Source of the DNA: Glaciozyma antarctica PI12
Taxonomy: Eukaryota > Basidiomycota > Microbotryomycetes > Kriegeriales > Camptobasidiaceae
Length of the DNA stretch: 64,000 nucleotides
NCBI GenBank assembly: GCA_002917775.1
Contig: KZ627148.1
Coordinates: 1 to 64,000, forward strand
Direction: 5' to 3'
Within the stretch, counting starts at the first letter, position 1. Each line of letters opens with the position of its first letter. Below the pieces are notes generated by a model. That model ran no database searches. It was not told the origin of the DNA and saw only the letters and a list, made by a program, of their open reading frames with translations. Position numbers and translations under genes: made by a program. Positions 18,543 through 29,206 of this stretch are shown in pieces.

Positions 18543-21310
18543 CTAACCTCGGTCGGCAGCGGTGATGGGCTTCAACGAAGGGTGAAGGAGGACCTCGTCC
18601 AACGCCTTTCCAGCGGCGACCTGCGAAAAAATTCATCAGCTCCCCGCTCAGCCACACGAACGAGATCGGAACGCACCATGGGGTAAACGTGCTCAGTCTT
18701 GACGACCCTGGCGTCCATGAGGATAGGAAGGTTGTTGTCGTACTCCATGAACTCCTTCATCTTGGCGGGAAGGTCGTCGAGCGAAGTACAGCGGATGGCG
18801 TGAACGTGCATCGCCTTGGCGAGCGCGACGAAATCGGGGTTGACCATCTCCGTGTGCGAGTAACGCTTCTCGTAGAAGAGATCTGTCGTACGCGCGGGTC
18901 GGTCAGCTCCATCTCAGTACGAAAGCGAAAGCGACGGACCTTGCCATTGAAGAACCATGCCCTGGAACTCGTTGTTGAGGATGAGGACCTTGACTCCGAT
19001 CTTGTACTGCGAGGCGGTAGCGAGCTCCATGGCGGTCATCGAGAACGAAGCGTCTCCGTCGATATCGACGACAATCTTCTCAGGCGCTGCGACCTTGGCT
19101 CCGATCGAGGCAGGGAGTCCGAAACCCATCGTCTGCGCGCACGAAACCACATCAGTTCCCGTCCTCCACCATATCAAAAGCGCGATGGACTCACCCCAAG
19201 TCCTCCCGACGAGACCCACGAGCGAGGGTGCCTCCAGCGGTAGTGCTGCGCTGCCCACATCTGGTGCTGCCCGACTCCCGTCCCAATAATGACATTCTCC
19301 TTGCCATGCTCCTCGCACCACTTGTCGAGCGCCTCGACGACCTCCTGCGGCTTCATGAGCTCTCCCTTCGTGGGGTCGCTCGGGGCGAACGTGAACGGGT
19401 ACGCCTTCTTCCACTTGTTGATCTTGGCGAACCACTCTGCGCGCTCGGGAGCGACTTCGGGGAGGAGAGGGAGGAGGGCGGCGAGAGAGTCGTTGACGTC
19501 TCCGGTGATGGCGACGTTGGCGTTGATGACCTTGTTGATGTTCTTGGGCTGGATCTCAAAGTGGATGATACCTCCTCGTCCCTCGGCGGCGGCCTTGCGA
19601 GCGGCAGGAGCGAAGGCTGCGAACGAACACGTTAGCGATCGAAGCTTAGGAACGAAGCGAAACGGACGGACTGTCGACCTTGCCCGTAACGCGATCGTCG
19701 AAACGAGCTCCGAGAGCAATGATAACGTCGGCGCTCTGCATGGCGAGGTTGGCGTAGGCGGATCCGTGCATTCCGAGCATGTGGAGACTGCGCTCATCGA
19801 GCTCGTCGAACGCTCCGAGTCCCTGAAGCGTCGTCGTGACGGGAATGTTGCCCTCCTGACTGAGGCGCTTGAGGAGAGCGGGTCCCTCGGGCGTCGAGAG
19901 CATGCCCTGTCCGGCGTAGATGACGGGCTGCTTGGCGTTGGCGATGAGGTGGGCGGCCTTTTGGAGCGCGGCGTCGGAGATGGGAGCGGCGTGGGCGCCG
20001 GTGGAGGAGGTGGAGGAGTGGGCGCGGTTGCGGGAGGGGAGGGAGCGCTCGGTGAGCTCAGGGTGGAGGTACTTGGCGGGGATGGCCTGGCGAAGGATAC
20101 CGGCGGTGACATCCTTGGGGAGGTCGACGAGGACGGGCCCAGGGCGGCCAGAGGTAGCGATCTTGAACGCCTCGTTGATCCGGCGAGGGAGCTCAGCGAT
20201 GTCCTTGACCATGACGTTCCACTTGGTGCAACTGCGCGAGATGCCGACGATATCGGCCTCCTGGAACGCGTCGGATCCAATCGCGCTCGTCGCGACCTGT
20301 CCGCAGAAGACGACGAGAGGAGTTCCGTCCGAGAGGGCGTCCTGCATGGGCGTGATCACGTTCGTCGCTCCGGGTCCCGAGGTAACGAGGACGACTCCAG
20401 GCTTTCCAGTAACGCGAGCGTATCCCTCGGCCATGTGTCCAGCGCCTTGCTCGTGGCGGGGGAGAACAAAGTCGAAGTGGGTCGAGTTGTAGATGGCGTC
20501 AAAGACGGGGAGGATCGCTCCTCCGGGGTAGCCAAAGACCTTGTCGACCTTGTGGCGGAGCATCATCTCGTGGAAGATCTGTCCGCCCGAGAGGCCGATG
20601 AAGGAGGTGTCGAGCTCTTCGCCGGACGAGTGGCGACTGAGGGGAGAGGGGGCGGAAGTGGCGGCAGGAGGGGGAGTTTGGAAGGATGGGGAAGGAGTAG
20701 CACGGCTGTGGAGTGGTTCTTGCTGTCAGTATGCTGTTCATCTGGCAGTGCAAGGCCCTCTGAACAACGAGAGCTGAGGACGAGGACGGAGCAGCTTCTC
20801 GGTCGATCCCCGCTCTTCAGCGCTCGTCTGTCACAGCCACGAGACTGTTGCCTCTGGGAGTAGATTCATCCACCCCTCCCATCCACACAAGCCGGCGCCT
20901 CATCGTCTCTCTGAGAGGCTTAAGCAAGAGCACGAAGCCGCGGTCGTTGCATCGAGTCAAGCCAGCCCAGCACCCCATTGCGTACTGCAATCCTCCGACT
21001 CCATACCACTCCCATACCACTCCACCAGAGCTCTCCCCAGCCGCCCCCCATCCTCCGATCTCCACCTCCCACCGAGCGCTCGCTCCTCGACCCTCTCCCT
21101 CCTCCCGAAAGAAAAAAAAACTCGTGTGACTCACACAGCAGCCTGCGCCTCGCTCTTCGCGCCCGTTCCAAGGTTCCTTTGTTGCTGAGAGTTGTTGGCA
21201 AGAGTGTTGGGTGCGGCGGAGACGGAGGAGAGGAGTCGGGAGGAGGAAGCGATGCGGGAGATGGGAGTGCGGAGGGCGAGAGCTCGGCGGGAGAGGGCGA
21301 CGTGGCTCAT
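18543..21310 (-). CDS. ILV2: Acetolactate synthase, catalytic subunit
   Basis: Thiamine-diphosphate enzyme of branched-chain amino-acid synthesis; condenses pyruvate to acetolactate (or with 2-ketobutyrate) in mitochondria. Exon 1 (21135-21310, [20 protein letters not shown]) is an Arg/Ser-rich presequence. A 429-bp intron follows, then the enzyme body: [60 protein letters not shown] (catalytic Glu), [54 protein letters not shown] and the GDG ThDP motif [20 protein letters not shown] with [12 protein letters not shown]. It ends [13 protein letters not shown]. All key motifs are intact. The regulatory subunit is not in this window. Confidence 0.97.
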
Positions 21311-21645
21311 TGCTACGGTAGGCTGGAGGGGTGGCAGGTGATGAGACGCTGCCTTGAGCTGAGGACGGAGGTGGGAGGTGGAGGGGAGAGAGGGGAACGA
21401 GTCAACTAGGAGGAGACGACTTGGGCTGAATTGGTGGGGAGGCTCCTCCGTCCTCGATTCTCTCCTTCGCACACCGAACAAGTTTCTGCAAAAACGAAGA
21501 GGTATGCCATTATCGTATCCAAGATCCATCATAAACCAAGAGCCCATGCGTAAATCACATCAATAAAACTGTCCGTCCAAGTCCTGCGCAAAGAGCATCA
21601 GCCTCGCTCCCAAACCACTTCCCGTCCAGCGCGTACTCACCTCGC
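21311..21645. other. ILV2 promoter / KHA1 3' region
   Basis: 335 bp upstream of the ILV2 start and downstream of the antiporter stop, both genes on the minus strand. No element is identified with confidence. Confidence 0.4.
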
Positions 21646-24600
21646 TTAAACCCCCTTATCCTTGACCCTCCCCCCGCCTCCAGCCTTCTGCACCACCAGC
21701 ACCCCATTCCCCACCCCGCTGACCAAATACGCAACCCCAAGGTCTCCCAACGACCTCCTCACCTCGGTCGACGCCGCGATCCCACTCTGGACCGCCTCGA
21801 GGTTCTCCTTGAGGAACGCCGCCAGTTCCCTCGAATGCGAAATCGCGTCCCGCCTCCCCCGTCCCGCAACGACAATGAACGGGACCTGACTCGCCAACGC
21901 TGCTGCCCCCGCGCGCGCGATCGAGAGGTGCAAAGGCTGAGACGACGAGAGAGTCTGGTGCGAGATCCTCGCGAGGCCTTCCTCAATGACCTTGGGCCTT
22001 GGAGTGGAGGAGGGGTCGAACCAGTGCGAGAGAGCGAGGTTGTCGGCCGTCTCAGAGTCGAGCCCCGCGTGCGTGGGGTAGATCGTATCCGTCGCTCCTC
22101 CTCCTCCATGCACCGTAAGCTGGGAGAATAAGATCGGGGCCTCAGGCTCGGACGCCTCCGATGATCCCCCGCGCGTATTCTGCTTCGTCGCGAGATCGTC
22201 GGAAGGGGGTTCGGCGGAGGGGAGGATGCGAAGGACGGTGGCGGTGATGCCGGGGTTGCGAGAGGCGAGTTGGACGACGAGGTCGAGGCAGGCGCGGTCG
22301 TCGGTACCGGCGTGGAAGGTGAAGAAGAGGTGGGTACGGCCGGAGAGAATCGAGGGGGAAGACGAGTCGGGCTCAATACCGCGATCGACGAAGAGAGCGA
22401 CGTCGCAGGTGGCTGTACGCACCAGCCGTCAGCTCTCAGTCCACACTCGGGCGAGGAAGAACGCACCCTCAGCAAAGACCTTGCGAACAAACGTAGCGTA
22501 CTGCGGCGACCCTTCCCTCGAGGACGATCCCCTATTGAAGATGGACTCGAACGGGTTGGGTAAGAAGCTCGCCGCAACGCCCTCCTCGACCTTAGTCGTC
22601 TGCAGCGCCCAAGGAAGGAGCACCATATCCGCTCCATGCTCCTCCGCATGCGCCGCCACGAGCGTCGAGAACGAGTCCTGCCCGACGATCGAAACCGCCG
22701 TCGTCGTGCGGATCCCCTGTCCGAGCGCGAACGTGCGGAAGATCTGACTGAGCGAGTCGGCGGCGCAAAGCACCTCTTGCGATTCGGCGGCTTGAATGAG
22801 CGCCGACGTTCGTTCCGAGAGCTCGATAAGGCGGATCGCGTCGATCGTGACCTCCTTCTGCTCGAGCTCGTCGACCTCGGGAGCCTTCTCGTTGAGCGCG
22901 GTGGTGGAGTGAGATGGGGAAGGAGGGGCGAGGGAGAACTGAATGGGAGCTTTAACGAGCTTAGTGAAGGTGAAGACGGCAGAGAGGTGGTCGAACCGCT
23001 CGAGGACGACGGCGAAGCGCGTGGTCTGAGCGTGATCGCTCGAGGGACGGTTGCCGGTCTTGCGAAGGGCTTCGCGGGTGCTGGCTTCCTTCTTGAGGCG
23101 GTACGAGGCGGGGTAGAAGGCGATAGTGAGGGGAGTCGTGAGGAAGGTCGTGACGCTGTTCCGCTCTCGTCAGCCCGCGAGCGCAACAGGAAGGCGAGAA
23201 CAAACTCACAGAGCCATCGTGACGAACATCGCAAAGACTTCCGGGTTAAGGATGTTGGCTTGCAAGCCGATGTTGAGGACGATGAGCTGCGAAAGACTAA
23301 TCAGCACACTCCTTGACTACTTCATCACGCCTAGCTCACCTCGACCAATCCCTTGCACGCCATCAGACTCCCGACAGCGCCACTCTCCCTCCAGTCCATT
23401 CCGCCGACCTTGGCAGCCACCCCACAGCTACAATTCCCTTCAGCAAGCGCTCACGAGAAACCGCAGAGCTCACGGCGGCTCACCTGATGAACTTGGAGAA
23501 GAAGGCGACGACGATAACGCAGATGGTCCAGCCCCAGATGCTCCCGTTGGCAACGAGACCGAGATCAGTCTTGAGTCCGCTGCGAGGATGGGTCAGTGAC
23601 GGCTTGTGCAAAGAACGGGGAGGGACGAACGAAAGAGCAAAGTACTGCGAAGCGAGAATTAGCTTCGATTCCACGGAAGTGAGGAAGCTTGTACGCACGA
23701 GAGGAAGGAACAGAACCGAAACGAGATCCTCAATCTTCTCCGTCAACGGGCTCCTGATCTTGTTCGGAATGATGAGGCCAACGAGGAATCCTCCCTATCG
23801 AAGCGACGGCATCAGCTCCACCTCCCAGCGTTCGAGATCGAGGACTCACAAAGATCGCATGCACGCCAATCCTATCCGTGATCCACGCACTCGTCAGAAC
23901 GAGGAAGACGATAGCACACACAACGCCCTGCGTCGGGCCCCTTTCGCCGAACGAGCCCGTCTTCCTGCACGTCCAAACCAGCAGCGGCCGGAAGACGAAC
24001 CAGAGGGCGAGAACCCAGCCGACCGAGGTGAGAAGGACGTAGAGGACGATGATCCCTGACGAGGCGTTGACGAGCGCGATGGCGAGAGCGAGGAGGATCC
24101 AGCCGCTGTGGAGAGCGACGTTAGCGGGCGAGGGAGGGAGACCGAGGAAGGACGCACAAGACGTCGTTTCCGACTCCAGCGCTGAGAACAATGACTCCGA
24201 CGTGGTTCTGGAGAAGCTCGAGCTCGGTGAGGATGCGCGCGAGGACGGGGAAGGCGGTGATGGCGCTGTCGATCTCGTCAGCTGCGTTCCTGGTTTCACC
24301 GCCTGGGACGAGGACTCACTTGGCGGTACCGATGAACAGCAGGAACGTCCCGAACTTGACCTGACTCTCGTCGACGAAGCGATCGTAGATTCCCTTGCTC
24401 ACCGCCGCTCCGAGAGCGAAAGGAACGATCATCCCAAACGCCGAGATGGAAGTCGACGCGCGAACGTTGCGGCGGAATAGAGAGAAGTCGACTTCCAGGC
24501 CGACGAGGAAGAGGAACAAAATGAGGCCGATGGTCGCGACGAGATTGAGGAAGGGGATCGAGGGGGGCTGGGAAGATGGACGAGGTAAAGCCAGGGATGC

Positions 24601-25259
24601 GGCCTGCGGGCTCCGTCAGCTGTCGTCCTTTTTCGAGGGTAACGAAGGGACGCACCAAAGGCTGATGGCCCGATCAGAATGCCAGCAACGACCTCGGAGA
24701 TGACTCGAGGCTGCCTGACCTTGACGAGGAAGAAGTGGAGGAAGCGCGAGAACGCGACGATGAGCGCCGCCTGGATGATAAACAACGCGAGTGGGCTGTT
24801 CCAGCAGGTGGTTAGCTTAGCTTAGGATCGGAGACGCAGAGGGTGAAAGCACTCTGCGGGGTTGAACGCGACTGGATTGGGTCGAGAGGGGTCGAAGATG
24901 GAAGCGGCGGCAGCTCTGGTCGAGGTTGGTGCGGCGGCAAAGGAGGTGGTAAAGAGTCCTCCATACGTTGCAGTGATGGCTGGAGGAAGGACGAGTCAGC
25001 TGTCGTGTCTCGACGCCTTCACGCGCGCTGGTCGCATTCCTCCCAAACGAACAAACTGAACACACTCGAGCACAGCTGACAGCGTGTACGCCTGCAATCC
25101 GTTACACTCCAACAGCATAAGGCTGTTTTCCCGCCCTCCCTCGATCTCCCTGCCCTCTCCCCGCAAACGACCCCTCTTCACGAGCAACTTGTTGACTTGG
25201 CGGGAAGAGGACTCACTTGCTGTCACCTGGGCGATGGACGTGGCGGATGCAGCGGACAT
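21646..25259 (-). CDS. CPA2 K+/H+ antiporter, KHA1-like
   Basis: Membrane cation/proton exchanger of the CPA2 family, likely endomembrane by analogy with yeast Kha1. More than ten exons. It starts [14 protein letters not shown] and the first membrane segments appear at [20 protein letters not shown]. Family motifs follow: [67 protein letters not shown] (the acidic pair of the transport site is GNDV), [24 protein letters not shown] with [11 protein letters not shown], and [10 protein letters not shown] long cytosolic C-terminus contains two USP-like alpha/beta stretches ([28 protein letters not shown] with [18 protein letters not shown]). Neither end is truncated. The regulatory role of the tail is inferred. 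Confidence 0.9.
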
Positions 25260-25976
25260 GGTTCAATCAGTAGCTCTGTCGAGGCGGTAGGCGGACTGCG
25301 AAGGGCGGGGGTTCTTGGGAAGGATCGATGGACGAAGCTCCTGAGCGTGCCTTGGTGGCTCGGGACGGTCGCTGGCGGTTCGAGGAGGGGGGCCGACTGG
25401 AGTGGCGAGTGCTGGGATCCTTCGGGAGCACCTGGCGAGGGCGGCACCTGCTGCTGAGAGTTGAGAGGTGAGTGGGAGGAGGCATTCCTGTCGCGAGGTC
25501 GCCTGGGCGAACTTGGCCCTGTACTCAGCAAGGACGCGTCGCTCCTGAGTTCTTCTCCCCACCACGATACCAACACTCAGCTGGCATCCTGCCGCCTTCA
25601 AGAAGCTCGCCTGACTCGCTTTCGGGGCTTCCGCGAAACATGCTCTCCTCGATCCGCCTCCAGAACGCTGCTTCACTTCCTCGCGTTGTGTGCGCTCGGT
25701 TAGGGCCCACACGCCTACCTGCTCGCTATTCCGTTCGTGTCTAAACTCAGACACAGCGTTTCCAGCCAAACTGCTCGCCGAAGCTTCGACTCTCTCCGCC
25801 GGACCCTCTCCGCACAACTTGTTCCTTTTCGTTCTGAGACTTCTTCCCAACCTTCGCTTGGCCCCCATCGCTCAACTCGTCGTCAAGGGGAAGGGCCTCC
25901 CTCTTCTGCAGAACGCTTCTCTCCGTCTGCCCATCACCCCGCGTCAGAAGCTCTCTTGCCTTCTCCCACGGGCGCC
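25260..25976. promoter_or_regulatory. Divergent intergenic region (antiporter / membrane protein)
   Basis: About 717 bp between the antiporter start (-) and the first membrane-protein paralog (+). No motif-bearing frame is found on either strand. The right half is pyrimidine-rich up to the + strand ATG at 25977, consistent with a promoter and leader. Confidence 0.45.
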
Positions 25977-26988
25977 ATGTCAAACGGCACCAACCCCTTC
26001 CTCCTCAAGCAAGCAGTTCTGCGCGCAAAATTCTATATCGACCCTGGGCCGTCGTTCAGCATCCAGCTCACCGTCATCTCGAGGGTCTACGCTTTCAGCC
26101 TCGTTTGCTGCGTGGTGGCGGCGGTTGCTAGATGGAGGAGCGGCAACCTGTGGCTCGTGCACATCGCGAGGACGTCGGTGGGGTCTTATATCGCCCCACA
26201 CCAAGTGAGTGGCGCCCACCGTTTCGTTGCGATGGTTGCTGACTGACAGTGGCCGTATCGACTCTCCTCATTGTGAGCTCTTCCTTCACTCTCCTCGCTG
26301 GAAGCTGATCTGGCTCCCTTCGCAGGTCTACACCCTCGCCGCTTACGCTCAGTTCCGCTCCCTCCTTCGCGCGATGCGAAATCTCCAACTCCAGAGTGAT
26401 CCTGCCAGACTCCCCGCCTCCCAATTGCGGTCGCTGATCTGGTCCTTTCGAGTTCTAGTCTTCGTGACGACCATGACGCTCGCTCTCGCTACCAGTTTCC
26501 TGGCACTCGAAGGTACTTCTCCTCGTCTCTGACTGCGTCGAGAACATCACTGACGAGACGAGCCTGTAGCGATCCTCCTGGCGCGGACGGAGGAGATTGC
26601 AGGAGGAAGTACCTCTCTCGGGACCTGTGTCGCTCTCTCCACATTCTGTAAGTCCTCGCTCCCCACTCCACACACCCGCTAATCATCTCTTACAGACATC
26701 GACGCCTTCTGGGGCACCCTCACGAACGTCGTTCTCTGCGCTCGCTCCTTCACCCCCGGCTCCGCCCCCAAATCCCTCTCGATCCCTCCGCCTCCTTCGG
26801 CAAAACCACCTCCGAGGTCGCACAGCACCAAACCCGCGTTTAATTCGATTCGTTTCTCCGGTGTTGGCGTATGGGCCGGAGAGGTGGAGAGCTGGAGGGA
26901 CGGCGTTAGCACGTTTGAGCTGGATGTGGTGGAGAAGAAGAGCAGCTTGGAGGAGATTCCTGCGGCAGTTGTAGGAGAACATGTTTAG
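25977..26988 (+). CDS. Multi-span membrane protein, shortened paralog
   Basis: Exons 25977-26204, 26326-26512, 26570-26647 and 26696-26988 give about 261 residues. It starts MSNGTNPFLLKQAVLRAKFY with a hydrophobic segment (VYAFSLVCCVVAAVARW), then VYTLAAYAQFRSLLRAMRNL, SLIWSFRVLVFVTTMTLALA and FWGTLTNVVLCARSFTPG. It matches the larger protein at 31752-33408 in its first about 75 residues and in its last three segments. The middle, about 200 residues with several membrane spans in the other copy, is absent. The join falls exactly at an intron (26205-26325) and keeps the frame. The family is unknown to me. It may be a functional short form or a decayed copy. Confidence 0.7.
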
Positions 26989-27012
26989 CCGGGTTTGCTT
27001 CGAGGGAGACAA

Positions 27013-27062
27013 CGAATAAGACCCGTTGGTGGGAGGAGAGCGAGTCTAACGGGTCTTATTCG
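27013..27062. repeat. Perfect 15-bp inverted repeat (hairpin)
   Basis: Arms 27013-27027 (CGAATAAGACCCGTT) and 27048-27062 are exact reverse complements around a 20-base loop. It starts 24 bp after the stop of the shortened membrane-protein gene, so it would lie in its 3' UTR or just beyond. It may act in 3'-end formation or RNA stability, or mark a small inserted element. Confidence 0.85.
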
Positions 27063-27310
27063 CGATCTTGCTCTGCGAAGCCAGGCAAAGCGAGGCGCTT
27101 AGCCTCAGCGCGCAGCTGGGTGCTTGCAAGCACCTAAGTACCCCTGTGCGTGCTCTAGATACGCGCTGTGAAGCTCGCAAAGCTCGATCAGAAAAGAGAG
27201 GAGCGACGATCAAACGCGTCGAAAAGTCAAAGTGCAGCATTCCTCGCGGGACCAGCCACTTTTCCCGCGTTCTCTCGTCTTTCTCCCCTCCACCACTCTC
27301 GTCGTTCTCA

Positions 27311-29117
27311 ATGGCATCCTTCTATCTGTTCCCAGCAATAGGCTCAACTTGGCCCGCGCGGGACTCGAACGCGCTCGAGTTCAAGCTCACTGTCACTCGC
27401 GCAGCGTGTAAGCCCCACCTCCCCTTTTTTACGCGACCGTGCGCTTATCCCATCTCCAGATGCTCACGGATTCACCCTTTCTCACGCCATAAACCAGTCC
27501 GGCAACACCTCCCGCTGCGCCTTTGTCGATCCCCTCTCGTCGACGCGTTGTGACTTCTTCGTCCGCCTCGAGTGCGGCGGGGACTCCGACGACGTCGTTG
27601 CCGAAGCGGTCTACTCGCACAACCACAAGATTTGTTTTCAGCTAGACGAGGCGGCGCGTATCAAGGCCTGCAAGGTGGTCAGCGAGCTGGAGCGGAAGTT
27701 CGAAAAGGCGAAGGAGGCATGGGCGAAGGAGGACGAGACGAGGGAGCGGCGGGAGGGGGAGAAGCGAGAGAAGGAGTCGAAGCGGCTTCGAGGAGCGAGA
27801 TTTGTGCAGCAGACGTCGCTGGGAGGACAGCAAGGCGGTCAATCTTCAGACGTCGCGTCTCCATCTTCGAGTTCCGAGAAGGCGAAGCGCCTGCAGGTTG
27901 TCATTCTCACCGACCCAGTGCGTAAAATCTTCTACAACCTCTAGAGACCCGCTAACGCTGGCTCACAGACTCCCATCCCCCGACTCAACGACTCGTTCGC
28001 CTCGCTCCTCGACTTTCGCTCCGCCGTCAAATCGAGCGCCATCCAGCACGGCTTCAGTGCCGTAGTCTCGGGGAGTGGTACGAAGACGACGTACAAGCTC
28101 GTCTGCTCGAAGCAGGGGTCGGAAGCCGGCGCGTACCAGAAGAAGCCGTCGTGCAGGTGGTTCGTGATTGCGAAGGAGGACGCCGATGGACGCTGGGTCG
28201 TCGAGGCGGGGGATTGGGTGCACACGACGCACCTTCCAACGGGGTACAAGGAGCAGAAGGAGCTGCGCGAGAGGTCTTTCGCGCCAACTCCGAGTCCCAG
28301 CCGGCGTCAACTCGTCGTCGTCGCTGCGAAGGCCGAAGAGCGCGTTGGTTCGACTCCGTCTCTCGCCAAAGCAAGTCTCTCACCTCCTCGGGTATTGGTC
28401 CCCGCTAACCTCGCTCACTAATCACAGCCTCCCATCTCTCGCCACTCCTTCCTCGCGACCTTTGAAGCCCCCAACTTGGAGCTGTTCACAGCCCACGCAA
28501 CCTCCCTCGCCCACCAGCACAGCTTCTCCCTCGCCATCCTCCGACCCAGCAGCTTCGGCAACTACCGCGGCGAGCTCCATTGCTCCGTCGCCAGCTGCAC
28601 TTGACTAGTCGTAGTAGAGCGCCAGAACGGCGCCTGGATCGCGACGGGCGGGGAGGACTCGCATTCCTCGCACCCCTTCAAGCGCCTCACGAGCTCGGCC
28701 ACCTCCTCCTCGAGCAAGCAAGCCCGCACTACCTCAGCCCTCGCGCGCGGTCCCTCCTCCACCCCCTCCGTCGCCCCCTCCTGCGACTCGGATTCCGACG
28801 TCGAGATCCTCGAGCCCAAGCCCTGCCTCCCCTCCTCGACGACACTGTTCAACCTCCGCGCGCTCGAAAGGAACCTCGGCGAGCCTGCCCTGAACCTTTA
28901 CGCGCAGTTTCTTCTCGACGTAGGTCTTCACTCGGCTGTGGCGTTCGAAGCGATCATCGGCGGTTGGTTCGAGGGGTCGTTGGAGAATTTGGCGCAAGTG
29001 GATGGGCAGGGGAGGGAATGGATGCCGCTGGGGTTGAGGATGGTGTTGAATAAGGTCTTGTTGAAGAAAGCAGCGGAGCAGGGGTGGGAGGTGGAGCGAG
29101 CTGGCGAGGGAGCGTAG
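27311..29117 (+). CDS. FAR1-like triple zinc-finger/SAM-like protein, interrupted by an in-frame TGA (copy A1)
   Basis: Probable DNA-binding protein of a lineage-specific family. Exons: 27311-27407, 27460-27917, 27969-28370 and 28428 onward. Each of three repeats has the spacing C-x4-15-C-x21-23-H-x1-2-H: RCAFVDPLSSTRC with HNH; a second with SCRWFVIA and HTTH; a third with HCSVASCT and HSSH. This resembles the FAR1/WRKY-GCM1/FLYWCH zinc-finger superfamily. The third finger is cut by TGA at 28602-28604, where the paralog has Trp; the next codon is CTA. The same frame stays open to TAG 29115-29117 and encodes the rest of the finger, an acidic motif (DSDVEILEPKP) and a SAM-like helical domain. 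Intron 3 is GC-AG (GCAAGT donor at 28371). Exon 1 is 97 nt, as in copy A2. Confidence 0.75.
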
Positions 29118-29206
29118 TTAGTGGAGCGAGGTTGGAAGCAATGCCGTTCGTTCGTTCCCAGTCCCGGTCTCAAGTCCTCGCCGAATCGAGGACGTCGTCT
29201 ATTCCA

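Noticed and set aside
19289-20863. 524-codon + strand open frame across ILV2
   Set aside because: It is the mirror of the acetolactate synthase coding frame; long antisense frames are expected in GC-rich coding DNA.
21759-23234. 491-codon Arg/Ser-rich minus-strand frame
   Set aside because: It overlaps the antiporter exons in another frame and shows no domain; an artefact of codon bias.
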